Positions 53,720-61,744 of a DNA stretch of 64,000 nucleotides are shown in pieces; position 1 is the stretch's first letter, and each line of letters opens with the position of its first letter. The DNA lies in the NCBI RefSeq assembly GCF_004363175.1, contig NZ_SNYR01000001.1:1364001-1428000 (forward strand), read 5' to 3'. A model generated the notes under the pieces. The model made no database searches, was not told where the DNA came from, and was given only the letters and a program-made list of their open reading frames with translations. The position numbers and the translations under genes are program-made. The stretch is from Maritalea mobilis. Its GTDB lineage: Bacteria; Pseudomonadota; Alphaproteobacteria; Rhizobiales; Devosiaceae.

Positions 53720-54225
53720 AGACTTGCCTCTCTCCGATTTAACGCAGGGCGATGATGTGCATGCGCGACAGCAATCGCCAATGCATCTGCCGCGTCCGCG
53801 CCATTAAACTTGGCGGTTGGCATCAGCACCTTAATCATCATTTGAACTTGTTTTTTATCCGCGTGGCCAGCACCCACCACAGATTTTTTCACCTTGTTGG
53901 CGGCATATTCTCCCACACGCAACCCGCAAGATGCTGGCGTGACTAGACAAACGCCACGCGCCTGCCCAAGCAAAAGGGTTGAGCGGGCCCCTGCGTTCAC
54001 AAAGGTCTCCTCAACCGCTGCTTCGTCAGGTCTAAATTCTTCAATCAATTTTTTAATTTCGTCGTGCAGCCCCAGCAGGCGCAGGCTCAAATCTTGGTCA
54101 GTGGGCGGCTTGATGGTGCCAGAGGCGACAAATTTCAATCGATTGCCATCGGCATCTAAAATGCCCCAGCCCGTGTGCCGTAACCCTGGGTCCAACCCCA
54201 AAATGCGTATCGAATGCGCGCTCAC
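53716..54225 (-). CDS. ruvC: Holliday-junction resolvase RuvC
   Basis: The 169-residue RNase H-like endonuclease starts IRILGLDPGLRHTGWG with the first catalytic Asp. It has AAVEETFVNAGARSTLLLGQARG (Glu), and the C-terminal acidic pair in NGADAADALAIAVAHAHH. It cuts junctions held by RuvAB. It is first of the ruvCA(x)B operon and follows a terminator that separates it from the copper module upstream. Confidence 0.96.
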   Translation of the reverse strand: MSAHSIRILGLDPGLRHTGWGILDADGNRLKFVASGTIKPPTDQDLSLRLLGLHDEIKKLIEEFRPDEAAVEETFVNAGARSTLLLGQARGVCLVTPASCGLRVGEYAANKVKKSVVGAGHADKKQVQMMIKVLMPTAKFNGADAADALAIAVAHAHHRPALNRREASL

Positions 54226-54243
54226 CGCAGCTCCAAAAGATGA

Positions 54244-54280
54244 ATCAAAAAACGGCGCACATGCAATATGTACGCCGTTT
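54244..54280 (-). terminator. Terminator between the copper module and ruvC
   Basis: AAACGGCG-C-ACAT (54250-54262) pairs with ATGT-A-CGCCGTTT (54268-54280), with one mismatch. On the minus strand six T residues follow. It lies about 65 bases after the YcnI-PCuAC stop and 19 bases before ruvC, so ruvCAB has its own transcript start or relies on readthrough. Confidence 0.85.
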
Positions 54281-54345
54281 CAGTTTGAACATGTTCTCGT
54301 TCTGTACGCAAGTCAGAACGGGCTAATTACGCCAATTTGCGCAAT

Positions 54346-55335
54346 TTAGTGGTTTGAATGATCCATCGTCGGAGCGCCCAATTGGGCTGCGGGGAACATC
54401 ACTTCAACAACACCTGCTTTTTCAAACTCCAAGCTGATTGTTACTAAGTCACCCTCAGCAATCGCCTTGTGCAAACCCATCATCATGATATGGAAACCGC
54501 CGGGTTTCAGCTCAACTGTTTCGCCAGGTGCGATCTCCAGCCCTTTTTCCAGCTGCTGCATTTTCATCACGCCGTCATTCATGCTCATTTCATGAATTTC
54601 AACTTTTGCCGCCACATCTGAGCTCGCCGCGATCAAACGATCTGCCGCATCACCAGTGTTTGTGACTAATACAAATGCACCACCTGCTTTTGCACCTTGT
54701 GGCGTGGCCCGGGTCCAAGCTTTTTCAATTTTGATGTCACCAGCCATCACCACTTCAGCCATTTTGTCTTTAGACATATCGTGGCCAGCATGAGCTTGAT
54801 CATCTGATCCGCTATCTGCAATTTTAAGCGCAAGTGCCGGATGCGCAGGGTGATCATCGGCAGAAGCTGGAATTTGGTCCCACGCCACGCTGGCATCGTC
54901 ACCACAATATTGAGTGGCTTTGAAATATAGCGTATCGCCAGCTTCTACGTGGGCAAGTTTGCCGCGCATGACAAATTCGTCATAGGCCCAATCTTCAACT
55001 GCGCCGCCTTCCCAAATCACGCGCTTCACGCCTGCATTATATTCTTTGCCATGTGCGGTGAAGGTTTGTTCATACGCCCCTTGCTCAACGCTCATTTTAA
55101 ACCCGTGATGGGCCATGGGCTTCACATTATAGAAGCCTTCAGGCACCTCAACCACCAGCTTATCGGTAGCCTTGCCATCGCACCCATGTGGCACACGCAC
55201 CACAGCTTTATAATAGCTATCGGCTTGAGCCACAGGTGTTTCTAAAGTTGCATGAGCGAACGCACCGCCAGTTAAAACGGCAAGTGTGAATACTGCAGCA
55301 CTCAAGGCTGCGATTGATTTAGATGTATTAGTCAT
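54346..55335 (-). CDS. YcnI-PCuAC fusion copper protein
   Basis: The 329-residue protein joins two copper domains. After a signal peptide ending GAFA the mature chain begins HATLETP, as in YcnI (DUF1775), where the exposed N-terminal His binds copper. This domain spans ~28-175. A His/Asp/Met-rich linker (DDQAHAGHDMSKDKM) leads to a PCuAC domain (~195-320), with its copper pattern EIHEMSM ... MKM ... GGFHIMMMGL. It ends in MDHSNH. PCuAC proteins deliver Cu(I) to the CuA site of cytochrome oxidase. The ATG at 55335 starts the signal peptide; the extra in-frame stretch to 55596 overlaps the next gene and is not coding. Confidence 0.9.
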   Translation of the reverse strand: MTNTSKSIAALSAAVFTLAVLTGGAFAHATLETPVAQADSYYKAVVRVPHGCDGKATDKLVVEVPEGFYNVKPMAHHGFKMSVEQGAYEQTFTAHGKEYNAGVKRVIWEGGAVEDWAYDEFVMRGKLAHVEAGDTLYFKATQYCGDDASVAWDQIPASADDHPAHPALALKIADSGSDDQAHAGHDMSKDKMAEVVMAGDIKIEKAWTRATPQGAKAGGAFVLVTNTGDAADRLIAASSDVAAKVEIHEMSMNDGVMKMQQLEKGLEIAPGETVELKPGGFHIMMMGLHKAIAEGDLVTISLEFEKAGVVEVMFPAAQLGAPTMDHSNH

Positions 55336-55375
55336 TTTGGTCTCGTTAATTTGAATTGAAAGAAGAAAGTTCAAA

Positions 55376-55780
55376 TCAAACGAGAGGCGGCGCCCTTTGA
55401 GACTGCGGCTCAAACAAATCCAACCGCGTAACATCGGGAATGTCATATCCCAATTTGGGCAGCACAATTGCTTCAGCGAGCAAACTGTTCTGGCCAACCT
55501 CTGGAGCAGAGGCAACCGCAAAGCCAGCCATTTGTGCCAACACGCAAAGCCCATCATCTGCTTGCACAGTTGCGGGTTGATGGGTGTTGCGATCAAGCTC
55601 GATCAGCCCATGGGCTGAACAAATGATGATCCGATCTTCAGGATTTGCGGCGGAAAGCGCAGCGGCATAGCTGGGCAAAAGGGCCTGGACCACCAAAAAA
55701 ATAGCCAAGGCCACGCCGCGCTCTTGTCGATCAAAGCGCGGCAGCAGTTCCTTGGCTATTTTCAAAAACCGACGAAACAT
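55376..55780 (-). CDS. DUF2946-like protein beside the copper gene
   Basis: The 134-residue protein has a basic N-terminus, a hydrophobic segment (GVALAIFLVVQALLPSYAAAL) and two cysteine regions: IIICSAHGLIEL and GLCVLAQMAGF. These recall the CxxHG ... CxxC layout of DUF2946 proteins commonly found with copper genes, though the second motif here has one Cys. It lies 40 bases upstream of the YcnI-PCuAC gene on the same strand, so a shared copper-handling role is likely. The assignment is tentative. Confidence 0.65.
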   Translation of the reverse strand: MFRRFLKIAKELLPRFDRQERGVALAIFLVVQALLPSYAAALSAANPEDRIIICSAHGLIELDRNTHQPATVQADDGLCVLAQMAGFAVASAPEVGQNSLLAEAIVLPKLGYDIPDVTRLDLFEPQSQRAPPLV

Positions 55781-55806
55781 TGTTCGCCCTTATGTTGATG
55801 TGTCAG

Positions 55807-56553
55807 CTATTCCGACAATTTCGCCATATCTTCATCAGACATGTCGTAATTGACATATACGTTCTGCACATCATCATCATCTTCTAGCGCGTCCATCAAC
55901 TTAAATAATGTCGCACCCTTTTCCGCATCCACTGGCGTTAGGTTTTGCGGCTTCCAGATAGGGTTTACAGATTTTGGCTCACCCAAGCTGGCCTCAAGCG
56001 CAGAGGACACTTCGTTCATATCTTCGAAAACGCAATAAATGATGTGGCCATCTTCGCTTGATTCCACATCTTCCGCGCCCGCTTCGATGGCCGCTTCCAT
56101 CACCTTATCTGCATCGCCAACTTCGGCCGGATAAGTGATTTCGCCCACACGGTCGAACATAAAGCCAACTGAGCCAGTTTCGCCCAACGCACCACCATTT
56201 TTTGAGAAAATAGCGCGCACATTTGCTGCTGAACGGTTGCGGTTGTCCGTCAATGCTTCAACGATGATCGCCACGCCACCCGGGCCATAACCCTCATAGC
56301 GGATTTCATCATAAGTTTCCGCATCGCCACCAGTCGCCTTCTTAATCGCACGCTCAATATTGTCTTTCGGCATGGATTGAGATTTGGCGTTGTTAACGGC
56401 CAAGCGCAAACGCGGGTTCATATCCGGGTCCGGCATGCCGCTTTTCGCAGCTACGGTGATCTCTTTGGAAAGTTTAGAAAACTGCTTAGAGCGCGCCTTA
56501 TCCTGACGGCCCTTGCGGTGCATGATGTTTTTAAACTTGGAATGGCCTGCCAT
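55807..56553 (-). CDS. yebC: YebC/PmpR-family protein
   Basis: The 248-residue protein opens [20 protein letters not shown], the family hallmark. [20 protein letters not shown] and [18 protein letters not shown] follow. YebC proteins are described as transcriptional regulators and, more recently, as factors helping ribosomes pass proline-rich stretches. It normally neighbours ruvC; here the copper module lies between. The next gene upstream is 81 bases away. Confidence 0.94.
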   Translation of the reverse strand: MAGHSKFKNIMHRKGRQDKARSKQFSKLSKEITVAAKSGMPDPDMNPRLRLAVNNAKSQSMPKDNIERAIKKATGGDAETYDEIRYEGYGPGGVAIIVEALTDNRNRSAANVRAIFSKNGGALGETGSVGFMFDRVGEITYPAEVGDADKVMEAAIEAGAEDVESSEDGHIIYCVFEDMNEVSSALEASLGEPKSVNPIWKPQNLTPVDAEKGATLFKLMDALEDDDDVQNVYVNYDMSDEDMAKLSE

Positions 56554-56634
56554 GGTTTACGGACATCCTTTATAACGACATGATGAATTTGGCTTCTTAT
56601 ATGGCGTGACGCAGGGAAAATAAAGTCTCCCGTT

Positions 56635-57423
56635 TCAATTTTCGCGCTCTTGATGCCAATCCCAAATAATGTACGCCACAACAAGAAACTGCAATGGCCA
56701 TAAAAGCGTTGCTGCCACGTCATTTTCCAAGGTCGGAAACATATAGTGCGTGAAGTTAAACATGGTGTGGAGCAGCAGCATGGCCCAAATAGAACCATTT
56801 GTCCGTTTATAAAGCCACGTAAACATAAATGAGATCAGTGTCGTAGAGAGAACCAACCCCCAAATTGGACGCTCATAATAAAAGCTTTGCGCCGGCATAA
56901 AAAACAAGGGCAAGTGCCAAATACCCCAAACAAGGCCGATGCAAAGACTTGAGAGTGTAAGACCAATTTTCTCCAACAAAATCGGCAACATGGTGCCGCG
57001 CCAGCCAAATTCTTCCTGCAAGGGGCCACCTAAGAAAAAGATAAATAAGAAAGCAATCGGCAAAATCTGCGGCGCATTCCATGCCTCACCCAAAGCGATT
57101 TCTTGACCGAGAAAAAGCGCCAGCGCATACGCACCACCGATCAATAGCGGGAAAAGCAAAAAGATCAGCAGGTAATATTTGGCAGCAAATTTCACTTGGA
57201 CGCCACGCATCAAAAGCGATTTCAGGCCCCCAACGCCATGAAAAAGAATGGCTGTTGCCAAAGCGGCAACGAATGGCCCCCATGCCGCCCATTGATGGGC
57301 CGTTTCAAAAAAAGGTCCTAGCCCAAACGGCAAAGACCCACTGCGCAAATAAACCACATATGGCCACCAGAGCCCCCAGCTCCAAGCCCATGTGATGATC
57401 AGAAATGTCGAAATCTGTGCCAT
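56635..57423 (-). CDS. CPBP-family intramembrane metalloprotease
   Basis: The 262-residue protein has about seven membrane segments and the CPBP (Abi/CAAX protease) motifs: motif 1 LQEEFGWRGTMLP (EExxxR), motif 2 GLVWGIWHLPLFF, and motif 3 near ISFMFTWLYKRTNGSIWAMLLLH-type residues (H, N positions seen in MLLLHTMFNF). Members cleave membrane substrates or process prenylated proteins; bacterial roles vary. AAGGG precedes the ATG at 57423. It lies downstream of an SDR reductase on the same strand, 36 bases apart. Confidence 0.88.
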   Translation of the reverse strand: MAQISTFLIITWAWSWGLWWPYVVYLRSGSLPFGLGPFFETAHQWAAWGPFVAALATAILFHGVGGLKSLLMRGVQVKFAAKYYLLIFLLFPLLIGGAYALALFLGQEIALGEAWNAPQILPIAFLFIFFLGGPLQEEFGWRGTMLPILLEKIGLTLSSLCIGLVWGIWHLPLFFMPAQSFYYERPIWGLVLSTTLISFMFTWLYKRTNGSIWAMLLLHTMFNFTHYMFPTLENDVAATLLWPLQFLVVAYIIWDWHQEREN

Positions 57424-57459
57424 TTGCCCTTCCCCCGTGGAGGAAGGGCAGCACATTAG

Positions 57460-58533
57460 TTATTTTTTGACAAGTCCCGCATCCAGAACTTGCTGGAACA
57501 TCGCCTCAATCGCAGGCTCAACCGGATGATAGGTCAACCCAAGTTCACGCTTAGATTTTGTATTGTCGGCGGCCCATGGATGGTCCACATTTTTCGCCAC
57601 CATTTCCCGCGTCAGCGCCTTATTGGCAACCGGACCAATCAACCACACCAGCCATTTGGGCAAATAGCCTTTGGCAAACGGATATTTATCGCCATATTTC
57701 TGGCGCAACACCTCACAAATATAAAGAAAGTCATGCGTGTCATTTGACACAATGTGACGCCCTTCAGCAGCCTCAATATAGCCCGCACGCAAATGCGCCT
57801 CAGCGACATCGCGCACATCCACCATGCCGATCTCCATCTTCGGCACACCCATTTTAAAGGTGCCATCGCCAGCCTGCTTCACAAGATTAAAGCTCTCTGA
57901 GGTTTGGGTTTTAGCGGTGCCTGACCCCAAAATAAGTGACGGATTAATGGTCACCAATTTCCAGCGGTCCTGTGCCTTAGCCTTCTCCCAAGCGGCTTTC
58001 TCTGCCTCTACCTTAGAATAGGCATAGGCTTGGTGGTCCAGCCGAGAAGTGGTGTTCCAATCTTCCTCGGTCAAAACATGGCCCGGCGATCTCGACACAT
58101 CGACCGCATCACCATAAATGGCGGCGCAAGAACTGGTCACCACCACACGTTTCACGCTGTCTGTGCGATTGGCAGATTGCAGTACATTTCTTGTGCCTTT
58201 CACCGCCGGGTCGACCAAATCCCGCTGCGGGTCAGTGATGTTTGAGGTAAAGGGGGATGCCGTGTGCATCACCACCTCGCAACCAGCCATAGCCTCATCA
58301 AAGCTGCCCTCGTCAAGCAAATCCGCTTTGAAATATTTGATTTCCCCCGGCAGTTCAGCTGCCATCTCATCTAAATGCGCAATCTTTTGCTTATTGCTGG
58401 GGTCACGCACCGCCGCGTGAACTGTTTTCCCTTCCTCCAGCAAGCGTTTCACGATCCACCCAGCCAAATAGCCAGTGGCACCGGTCACCAAAACAGGCGC
58501 TTTTGAAGAATAATCGGGAGTAGGTTGGGACAT
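57460..58533 (-). CDS. Extended short-chain dehydrogenase (dihydroflavonol-reductase-like)
   Basis: The 357-residue protein has an N-terminal Rossmann motif VLVTGATGYLAGWIVKRLLE (TGxxGxxG). It has HTASPF, the YxxxK pair in YAYSKVEAEKAAW, and a segment VVTSSCAAIYGD typical of the DFR/cinnamoyl-CoA reductase group. It reduces an aldehyde or ketone with NAD(P)H; the substrate is unknown. GGAGG lies 5 bases before the ATG at 58533. It diverges from a TetR gene with an inverted repeat between them and is likely regulated by it. Confidence 0.88.
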   Translation of the reverse strand: MSQPTPDYSSKAPVLVTGATGYLAGWIVKRLLEEGKTVHAAVRDPSNKQKIAHLDEMAAELPGEIKYFKADLLDEGSFDEAMAGCEVVMHTASPFTSNITDPQRDLVDPAVKGTRNVLQSANRTDSVKRVVVTSSCAAIYGDAVDVSRSPGHVLTEEDWNTTSRLDHQAYAYSKVEAEKAAWEKAKAQDRWKLVTINPSLILGSGTAKTQTSESFNLVKQAGDGTFKMGVPKMEIGMVDVRDVAEAHLRAGYIEAAEGRHIVSNDTHDFLYICEVLRQKYGDKYPFAKGYLPKWLVWLIGPVANKALTREMVAKNVDHPWAADNTKSKRELGLTYHPVEPAIEAMFQQVLDAGLVKK

Positions 58534-58569
58534 TTCATCCTCCATTGGGCATTGCCTCTGGTCAAACTT

Positions 58570-58621
58570 GTAATCAACTGTATACTTAATCATGATTTCA
58601 AATAAGTCAACAACTGATTAC
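58570..58621. promoter_or_regulatory. Inverted repeat between the SDR and TetR genes
   Basis: GTAATCAACTG (58570-58580) and CAACTGATTAC (58611-58621) form inverted arms, matching at 9 of 11 positions, in an AT-rich 92-base gap. It is a candidate operator for the divergent TetR regulator. The wide spacing leaves open two separate half-sites. Confidence 0.5.
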
Positions 58622-58625
58622 TTAA

Positions 58626-59192
58626 ATGCCTCATCCTACGCCAAAGCGCCGCAACGCGGAAAAAACTCAACAAGCGATTTTAGATGCTGCCTGTCAGGTC
58701 TTTTTCGAAAAAGGCTATGATGCAGCAGGTACGCGCGAGATCGCCGATCGGGCCAATGTAAATGTTGCTCTGATCAGCCGCTATTTCGGTTCGAAGGAAG
58801 GCTTGTTCAAAACCGCCATCCTGCCAAAGCTCAATATCGACTTTATGCTTGAAGAGGAGATGGACAATTTCGGCCAGCGCATAGCTGAAATGTTCGCCGC
58901 AAAGTCTGGCGAAAAACAATTTGACCCAGTGATCGCCCTTTTGCGTGCCTCCACCAGCAAAGAAGCCATTCCACTTTTGCGTCAAACAGTGGAAGAGCAA
59001 ATTATCAAGCCTTTGGCTGCAAGGCTCAAGGGAAAAGCTGCCTATGAACGGGCAAGCCTAATCGTCACCCAGCTCACGGGCTATGATTTGCTCAATCGCA
59101 TTGTAAATGTGAAAACAATCAGCACCAATAATGCTGAAGATATGACCCGGTTGTTGGCCAAAACTTTGCAAGATTTAGTGGACGCATCCTAA
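58626..59192 (+). CDS. TetR/AcrR family transcriptional regulator
   Basis: The 188-residue protein starts with a TetR helix-turn-helix (AILDAACQVFFEKGYDAAGT, TREIADRANVNVALISRYFGS). The C-terminal part resembles the CerR-like TetR group but the ligand is unknown. It diverges from the SDR reductase gene over a gap with an inverted repeat. Its stop overlaps the end of the convergent phosphoesterase gene by 4 bases. Confidence 0.92.
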   Translation: MPHPTPKRRNAEKTQQAILDAACQVFFEKGYDAAGTREIADRANVNVALISRYFGSKEGLFKTAILPKLNIDFMLEEEMDNFGQRIAEMFAAKSGEKQFDPVIALLRASTSKEAIPLLRQTVEEQIIKPLAARLKGKAAYERASLIVTQLTGYDLLNRIVNVKTISTNNAEDMTRLLAKTLQDLVDAS

Positions 59193-60007
59193 TCAAAGTC
59201 AGGCAAAGCCTGCCCGATTGACCCGCCAATCCGTAAGGGTTGAATAGATGCACAAAGGCCCGTGCTATTGTCAGTCTCAATGGCAACGCCACATAGGCTG
59301 GGGCTGCCTTCAGCGGGGGTAAACCGCTCACGCGTCATGCCTGTAAGAAAACGGTTTACCGGTTCCTCTGCATCCATGCCGATCACGCTGTCATAATCGC
59401 CGCACATGCCCGCATCGCTCATCAAGCCTGTGCCGCCTTTTAGCACCCGATGATCTGCCGTCGGGATGTGCGTATGCGTACCCACCACCAGGCTCGCTCG
59501 TCCATCCAAAAACTGTCCCATAGCCTGCATCTCAGATGTGGCTTCTGCATGGAAATCAACAATCACCGCATCGGCCACTTCACCCAGCGGGCAGTCGGCA
59601 ATCGCTTTTTCAACCGCGAAAAATGGATCATCAATCGGGTTCATAAACACCCGGCCGAGCGCGTTAATCACCAACACGCGTTGCCCACTTGGCGCGTCAT
59701 AAAGCATGGCGCCACGCCCCGGAGCTGCATCGCTCATATTAATTGGGCGCAGCAACCGATTATCGCGGGCAATTACCCCATATGTCTCGCGCTGATCAAA
59801 GGCATGGTCCCCTAGCGTGACCATATCCGCACCAGCCTCCAACAGACATTCAAAATGCTTTTCGGTCAGCCCGCGGCCATGGGAAGCGTTTTCCCCATTC
59901 ACGATCACAAAATCGAATTGAAAACGGCGCTTAATATCAGGCAGCATATCAGTTACTGCCTGCCGCCCAGCGCGACCCATCACATCGCCTAAAAACAAAA
60001 TCCGCAT
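59189..60007 (-). CDS. YmdB-family metallophosphoesterase
   Basis: The 272-residue protein matches the YmdB/TIGR00282 group: LFLGDVMGRAGRQA, VIVNGENASHGRGLT, MVTLGDHAFDQRETY, VDFHAEATSEMQAMG, VGTHTHIPTADHRVL and GMCGDYDSVIGMD. These supply the dimetal site. Bacillus YmdB hydrolyses 2',3'- and 3',5'-cyclic nucleotides and affects biofilm decisions; the role in proteobacteria is less clear. It lies 21 bases downstream of the 5-formyl-THF cyclo-ligase on the same strand. Confidence 0.9.
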   Translation of the reverse strand: MRILFLGDVMGRAGRQAVTDMLPDIKRRFQFDFVIVNGENASHGRGLTEKHFECLLEAGADMVTLGDHAFDQRETYGVIARDNRLLRPINMSDAAPGRGAMLYDAPSGQRVLVINALGRVFMNPIDDPFFAVEKAIADCPLGEVADAVIVDFHAEATSEMQAMGQFLDGRASLVVGTHTHIPTADHRVLKGGTGLMSDAGMCGDYDSVIGMDAEEPVNRFLTGMTRERFTPAEGSPSLCGVAIETDNSTGLCASIQPLRIGGSIGQALPDFD

Positions 60008-60028
60008 AGATTGCGCCCTGCTGTGCGG

Positions 60029-60625
60029 TTAGGAGAACCGCCTCACTCCATTTTCTGTAACCACCATATCCAAGGGCACATCATGCGTGTCACGCGGTAA
60101 ATGGTCAAACTCCTGCACGCCAAAGGCGTAGCCCACCAATAAGGGCTTTTGCGGCCAATATGCAAGGCTGCGATCATAATATCCGCCTCCATATCCAAGC
60201 CGCGTGCCCACCGCGTCAAAACCTAACAATGGCGTTACAACAATATCAGGGATCACTTTTGCAGCGCTAGCAGGTGGCGCTAACGTGTTAAATCCGCTTG
60301 GGATCAGTGGCTCGCTTGGCGACCATAACCGCATTTCCAACGGCTGATCAGCGCCCATAACCACAGGCAAGCACACTTGATGCCCGTCATCCATAAAATG
60401 GGTGAGCAAAGGCTTACAATCCAATTCATCGCGTATCGCCCAATAAATGGAAATGGTTTGCTCAAATGGCACAGGCACAGCGGCGATAAAGGTTTCTGCC
60501 GCCGCCAACGCTGCCTCTTTTCTAAAAGAAGCCGACAAGACTGCACGCCGAGCATGCGCCTCTTTGCGCAAATCGGCTTTCAGTGCATCAACCGCTTGCT
60601 GTTCTTCTTGGGTTTTCTCGTTCAA
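60029..60625 (-). CDS. 5-formyltetrahydrofolate cyclo-ligase
   Basis: The enzyme converts 5-formyl-THF to 5,10-methenyl-THF with ATP. The product of about 198 residues has KADLRKEAHARRAVLSA, the substrate loop VVTPLLGFDAVGTRLGYGGGYYDRSL and ALPRDTHDVPLD-type end (HLPRDTHDVPLDMVVTENG). No ATG is available. TTG at 60625 has AAAGG 8 bases upstream, while the upstream TTG at 60646 lies inside the 6S RNA 3' end. It directly follows 6S RNA, the classic ssrS-ygfA order. Confidence 0.92.
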   Translation of the reverse strand: MNEKTQEEQQAVDALKADLRKEAHARRAVLSASFRKEAALAAAETFIAAVPVPFEQTISIYWAIRDELDCKPLLTHFMDDGHQVCLPVVMGADQPLEMRLWSPSEPLIPSGFNTLAPPASAAKVIPDIVVTPLLGFDAVGTRLGYGGGYYDRSLAYWPQKPLLVGYAFGVQEFDHLPRDTHDVPLDMVVTENGVRRFS

Positions 60626-60647
60626 CGGGATGACCTTTAAATTCAAG

Positions 60648-60798
60648 TGCCGCCCTGGCCGTCGGAAAACTTGATCCTGGAACCTACAAAAGTAGGTGGG
60701 CGCCGTGTGAAAAAGCCCACGAGCCTAATCAGTGACAGCTCCCTAAAGGATCGGTAAGGCCCCGTGGATGCTAGTTTCCGGCACGAACCGGGCAGCGG
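60648..60798 (-). ncRNA. ssrS: 6S RNA
   Basis: Between zapA and the folate ligase, on the minus strand, the sequence shows 6S signatures: GTTCGTGCCGGAAAC, CCACGGGGCCTTACCGATCC and AGGGAGCTG around the central bubble. The closing stem pairs GCTGCCC (5') with GGGCGGC (60649-60655). A TATATC -10-like box at 60803-60808 sits just before the 5' end. 6S RNA mimics an open promoter and holds sigma-70 RNA polymerase in stationary phase. The ends are estimated to within about 5-10 bases. Confidence 0.93.
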
Positions 60799-60844
60799 GT
60801 TAGATATAGTGAAGCTAAGCGAAAAACAAAAGCCCAAATCGCAG

Positions 60845-61225
60845 CTATTTTTGCTCGTCTTGCTCCGCATCCAATTCAAGCTGTTTTGCAAGGGTTTCCA
60901 CCCGTTCCGCAATCATTACCACTTGATTGGCAAAATTCTCTTCCAATTGATCACGGTCCGCAATCAATTTGTTTGACTTGGTTGAAAGCTGATCCAGCGC
61001 ACTTTTCGCGTCTTTAAGCTCATCTTCCAGCGCTTTCAGATCGTCCATAACGGTCAACGCAGCCATTACGGTAAGCCGCACATCACCCACTTGGCCAAAT
61101 TCAGACTTCAGGCCTTCAACATAGCCAGAAAAGCGATCTGCCAGCGAACGCACATGGCCTTCCTGGCCATCTTCGCATGCCATGCGATATTTGCGCCCAT
61201 CAATTTCCACCTGAATTTCTGCCAT
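60845..61225 (-). CDS. zapA: Cell-division protein ZapA
   Basis: ZapA bundles FtsZ filaments at the septum. The 126-residue protein starts VEIDGRKYRMACEDGQEGHV (the ZapA globular head, with L-x-D region LADRFSGYVEGLKSEFGQVG). A C-terminal coiled coil (LKALEDELKDAKSALDQL ...) with an acidic end follows. It precedes 6S RNA and the folate ligase, the usual proteobacterial arrangement, and follows the DUF4164 gene 13 bases upstream. Confidence 0.92.
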   Translation of the reverse strand: MAEIQVEIDGRKYRMACEDGQEGHVRSLADRFSGYVEGLKSEFGQVGDVRLTVMAALTVMDDLKALEDELKDAKSALDQLSTKSNKLIADRDQLEENFANQVVMIAERVETLAKQLELDAEQDEQK

Positions 61226-61238
61226 ATATTAGGGTCCG

Positions 61239-61526
61239 CTACGCTTCATTTTCCCCATTAAGGGCAACCTGTACTTTTTCCATGGCACGCATAATGCGCA
61301 CGGAAACATCTTTCGCTGAGCTTTCAACCTTCTTCGCATAGGCCTTGGTTTGATCCAACTCATTGGCCAACCGCGAGCGGTCGGTCGCTAAATTTTGCAC
61401 CTGGTGCTCAATCTTGCTGGCATCAATCACCTTCGACCGCGCACGATGTGCAAGCCGTTCCAAACGATCCAGCGCATCATCCAACCGTCGATTGGCGTCA
61501 TCAATCGAATATTTTTGTTCGCCCAT
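61239..61526 (-). CDS. DUF4164-type small coiled-coil protein
   Basis: The 95-residue protein is mostly a coiled coil (IDDANRRLDDALDRLERLAH ... DRSRLANELDQTKAYAKKVE). This resembles DUF4164 proteins encoded directly before zapA in Hyphomicrobiales. Its function is not established, and the position suggests a link to division. The ATG at 61526 is preferred over an adjacent in-frame GTG. Confidence 0.8.
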   Translation of the reverse strand: MGEQKYSIDDANRRLDDALDRLERLAHRARSKVIDASKIEHQVQNLATDRSRLANELDQTKAYAKKVESSAKDVSVRIMRAMEKVQVALNGENEA

Positions 61527-61744
61527 CACTCATCCACACTCAGCATAGGTAAGGCTACCTATGTCGAACTTTATTTTGATTCTCATAGATGTATAGCTAA
61601 AAGCTCACCTAAAAGACCATATTCGACTAGCTTTGTACAACAAAGTTGGCGAAATTGGGGGAATTGACTCAAAAGGTGTACCTGCTATGAGTGCGCCAAC
61701 AAATATCTTGCTTTAGCAACAGATCTAATCGGGGCAGCATTTAA
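61527..61744 (+). promoter_or_regulatory. Upstream region of tkt with a short inverted repeat
   Basis: The 218-base gap between the divergent DUF4164 and tkt genes is AT-rich and contains no gene. It has an inverted repeat CTTTGT-ACA-ACAAAG near 61631-61645, a possible operator. No strong ribosome site is seen; GGGG lies about 10 bases before the tkt ATG. Confidence 0.35.

Noticed and set aside
55336-55596. In-frame N-terminal extension of the YcnI-PCuAC gene
   Set aside because: It overlaps the DUF2946-like gene in another frame, and the signal peptide starts at 55335.
61625-61650. Sequence resembling a lambda/Gateway att core (CTTTGTACAACAAAG)
   Set aside because: Only a short core-like match with no integrase or flanking arms; treated as a simple inverted repeat.
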